A stretch of DNA of 6,674 bases from Candidatus Thorarchaeota archaeon (GTDB lineage Archaea > Asgardarchaeota > Thorarchaeia > Thorarchaeales > Thorarchaeaceae). Below, in pieces: positions 6,115 through 6,674 of this stretch. Made by a program: the position numbers and the translations under genes. The stretch covers positions 1 through 6,674 of the forward strand of contig JAGSHP010000317.1 in NCBI GenBank assembly GCA_029855925.1, written 5' to 3'. Under the pieces are notes generated by a model. That model had not been told where the DNA came from. It ran no database searches and saw only the letters and a list, made by a program, of their open reading frames with translations. Every line of letters starts with the position of its first letter. Position 1 is the stretch's first letter.

Positions 6115-6147
6115 AGTTGGAGTGCCCCATACTTTTGACGATGCCGT

Positions 6148-6674
6148 ATGAAACTGCACATTGCCACGGTCGGCATAGACTACAAAGAGCGGGTCGAGTT
6201 TGTGGTCATCAACAAAGGTGCAGATCATGTCATTCTTGTGTGTTCCGATGAGAGCCATGAGATTGGCGTGAATATCTGTAGCATGTTCAGTTCAAAGGGA
6301 ATCGAGTGCGAAACGATCATCATAGATCCATGGGACTATGAAAATATCCTTGCAAAGACGCTCGAGTCAATCGTGAACCAATTGAATACGGGCCGCTTCT
6401 CGGAGATTGAGTTCAATGGTTCATGTGGAACCCGCATTATGACAGCAGCTGTTTACATGGCGGCGCTGATCATAGGAACGCCAATCTATCTCGTAGGACG
6501 TTGTTCTGAGGACAATGAGATAGGTGAGGCGATAATGCTACGCCCAGTACCGGTGTCGATGCTGACCGCCCCTAAGAAACGAATTCTGGAAAAGCTCAAG
6601 GAAAAGGGCGGGAGAGTCAGTTCACAAGCGGAGCTTGGGAGCCGTACGGACCTCGGAGCCGATTCGATCTCCAA
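6148..6674 (+). CDS. csa3: CARF-domain winged-helix protein, Csa3-like CRISPR regulator (3' end cut by window)
   Basis: Csa3 proteins bind cyclic oligoadenylate through an N-terminal CARF domain and DNA through a C-terminal winged helix. In Sulfolobales they control CRISPR adaptation genes such as csa1 and CRISPR transcription. The visible 175 residues begin with a Rossmann-like strand MKLHIATVGID, then FVVINKGADHVILVCS, and the CARF ligand motif region FNGSCGTRIMTAAVYMAALI (89-108), which parallels the GGTK/R-type motif of the family. After the strand PIYLV a linker leads to LTAPKKRILEKLKEKGGRVSSQAEL (139-163), the start of a winged helix, which runs off the window with perhaps 35-60 residues missing. 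ATG 6148 is the first start after an in-frame TGA at 6136-6138. There is no clear SD, fitting a short leader. It lies on the same strand as csa1 but has its own upstream region. A CARF protein of another subgroup, for example a ring-nuclease type, is not excluded. Confidence 0.8.
   Translation, partial: MKLHIATVGIDYKERVEFVVINKGADHVILVCSDESHEIGVNICSMFSSKGIECETIIIDPWDYENILAKTLESIVNQLNTGRFSEIEFNGSCGTRIMTAAVYMAALIIGTPIYLVGRCSEDNEIGEAIMLRPVPVSMLTAPKKRILEKLKEKGGRVSSQAELGSRTDLGADSIS

Larger units (their letters stand above)
5788..6147. other. Non-coding interval between csa1 and the CARF gene
   Basis: About 360 nt with no convincing gene. The left half (to about 5960) is GC-richer and packed with hairpins. 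The right half (about 5961-6115) is strongly AT-rich, with a 19-bp-period tandem repeat and a small TCCTCA/TGAGGA stem (6062-6083). No repeated unit resembling a CRISPR repeat is present. It probably combines the 3' end of the csa1 transcript, or a separate structured RNA, with the promoter region of the CARF gene. Confidence 0.6.

Noticed and set aside
5800..6130. Possible CRISPR array or leader near csa1
   Set aside because: The hairpins are not copies of one another and there is no regularly spaced repeat. The only tandem repeat has two adjoining copies with no spacers.
6486..6674. Minus-strand frame at the right edge
   Set aside because: It lies opposite the CARF/winged-helix coding sequence, which explains this DNA better.

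Overview
The window looks archaeal. Supporting signs are AT-rich TATA-like boxes about 25-30 nt upstream of likely transcript starts, short leaders with weak or absent Shine-Dalgarno sites, frequent AGA/AGG and ATA codons, and a Csa1/CARF gene pair of the kind found in archaeal type I-A CRISPR-Cas loci. The lineage cannot be fixed by eye. A mesophilic, GC-balanced archaeon such as an Asgard/Thorarchaeota-like genome is a guess. All confident genes lie on the + strand.

Left part (1-2493), mostly housekeeping: the 3' end of a small protein of unknown function; an ABC-2-type (CcmA/DrrA/NatA-like) transporter ATPase starting 7 nt after it, with no permease gene following; and a complete nucleotide-sugar (UDP-sugar) dehydrogenase with its own promoter and SD site, suggesting surface glycan or glycoprotein synthesis.

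Middle (2494-4612): a gap of about 525 nt with no recognisable gene, holding TATA-like boxes, a 10-nt-period direct repeat and a perfect 20-bp dyad. It is followed by a 530-residue regulator built from two winged-helix plus sensor-like modules, each ending in a similar Trp-containing motif.

Right part (4613-6674), CRISPR-associated: a Csa1 (Cas4-type) protein keeps the four iron-sulfur cysteines but appears to have lost the RecB-type nuclease residues. A 360-nt non-coding interval follows. Its first half (about 5805-5960) is a run of hairpins, three of which have 7-nt loops; its second half is very AT-rich and contains a 19-bp-period tandem repeat. The window ends inside a CARF-domain plus winged-helix protein (Csa3-like) that begins at 6148. 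In known archaeal systems Csa3 proteins sense cyclic oligoadenylate and control adaptation genes including csa1, so the pair makes biological sense. No cas1, cas2, effector genes or CRISPR repeats are visible here. The most notable points are the apparently inactive Csa1, the structured intergenic region between it and the CARF regulator, and the duplicated-module regulator directly upstream.
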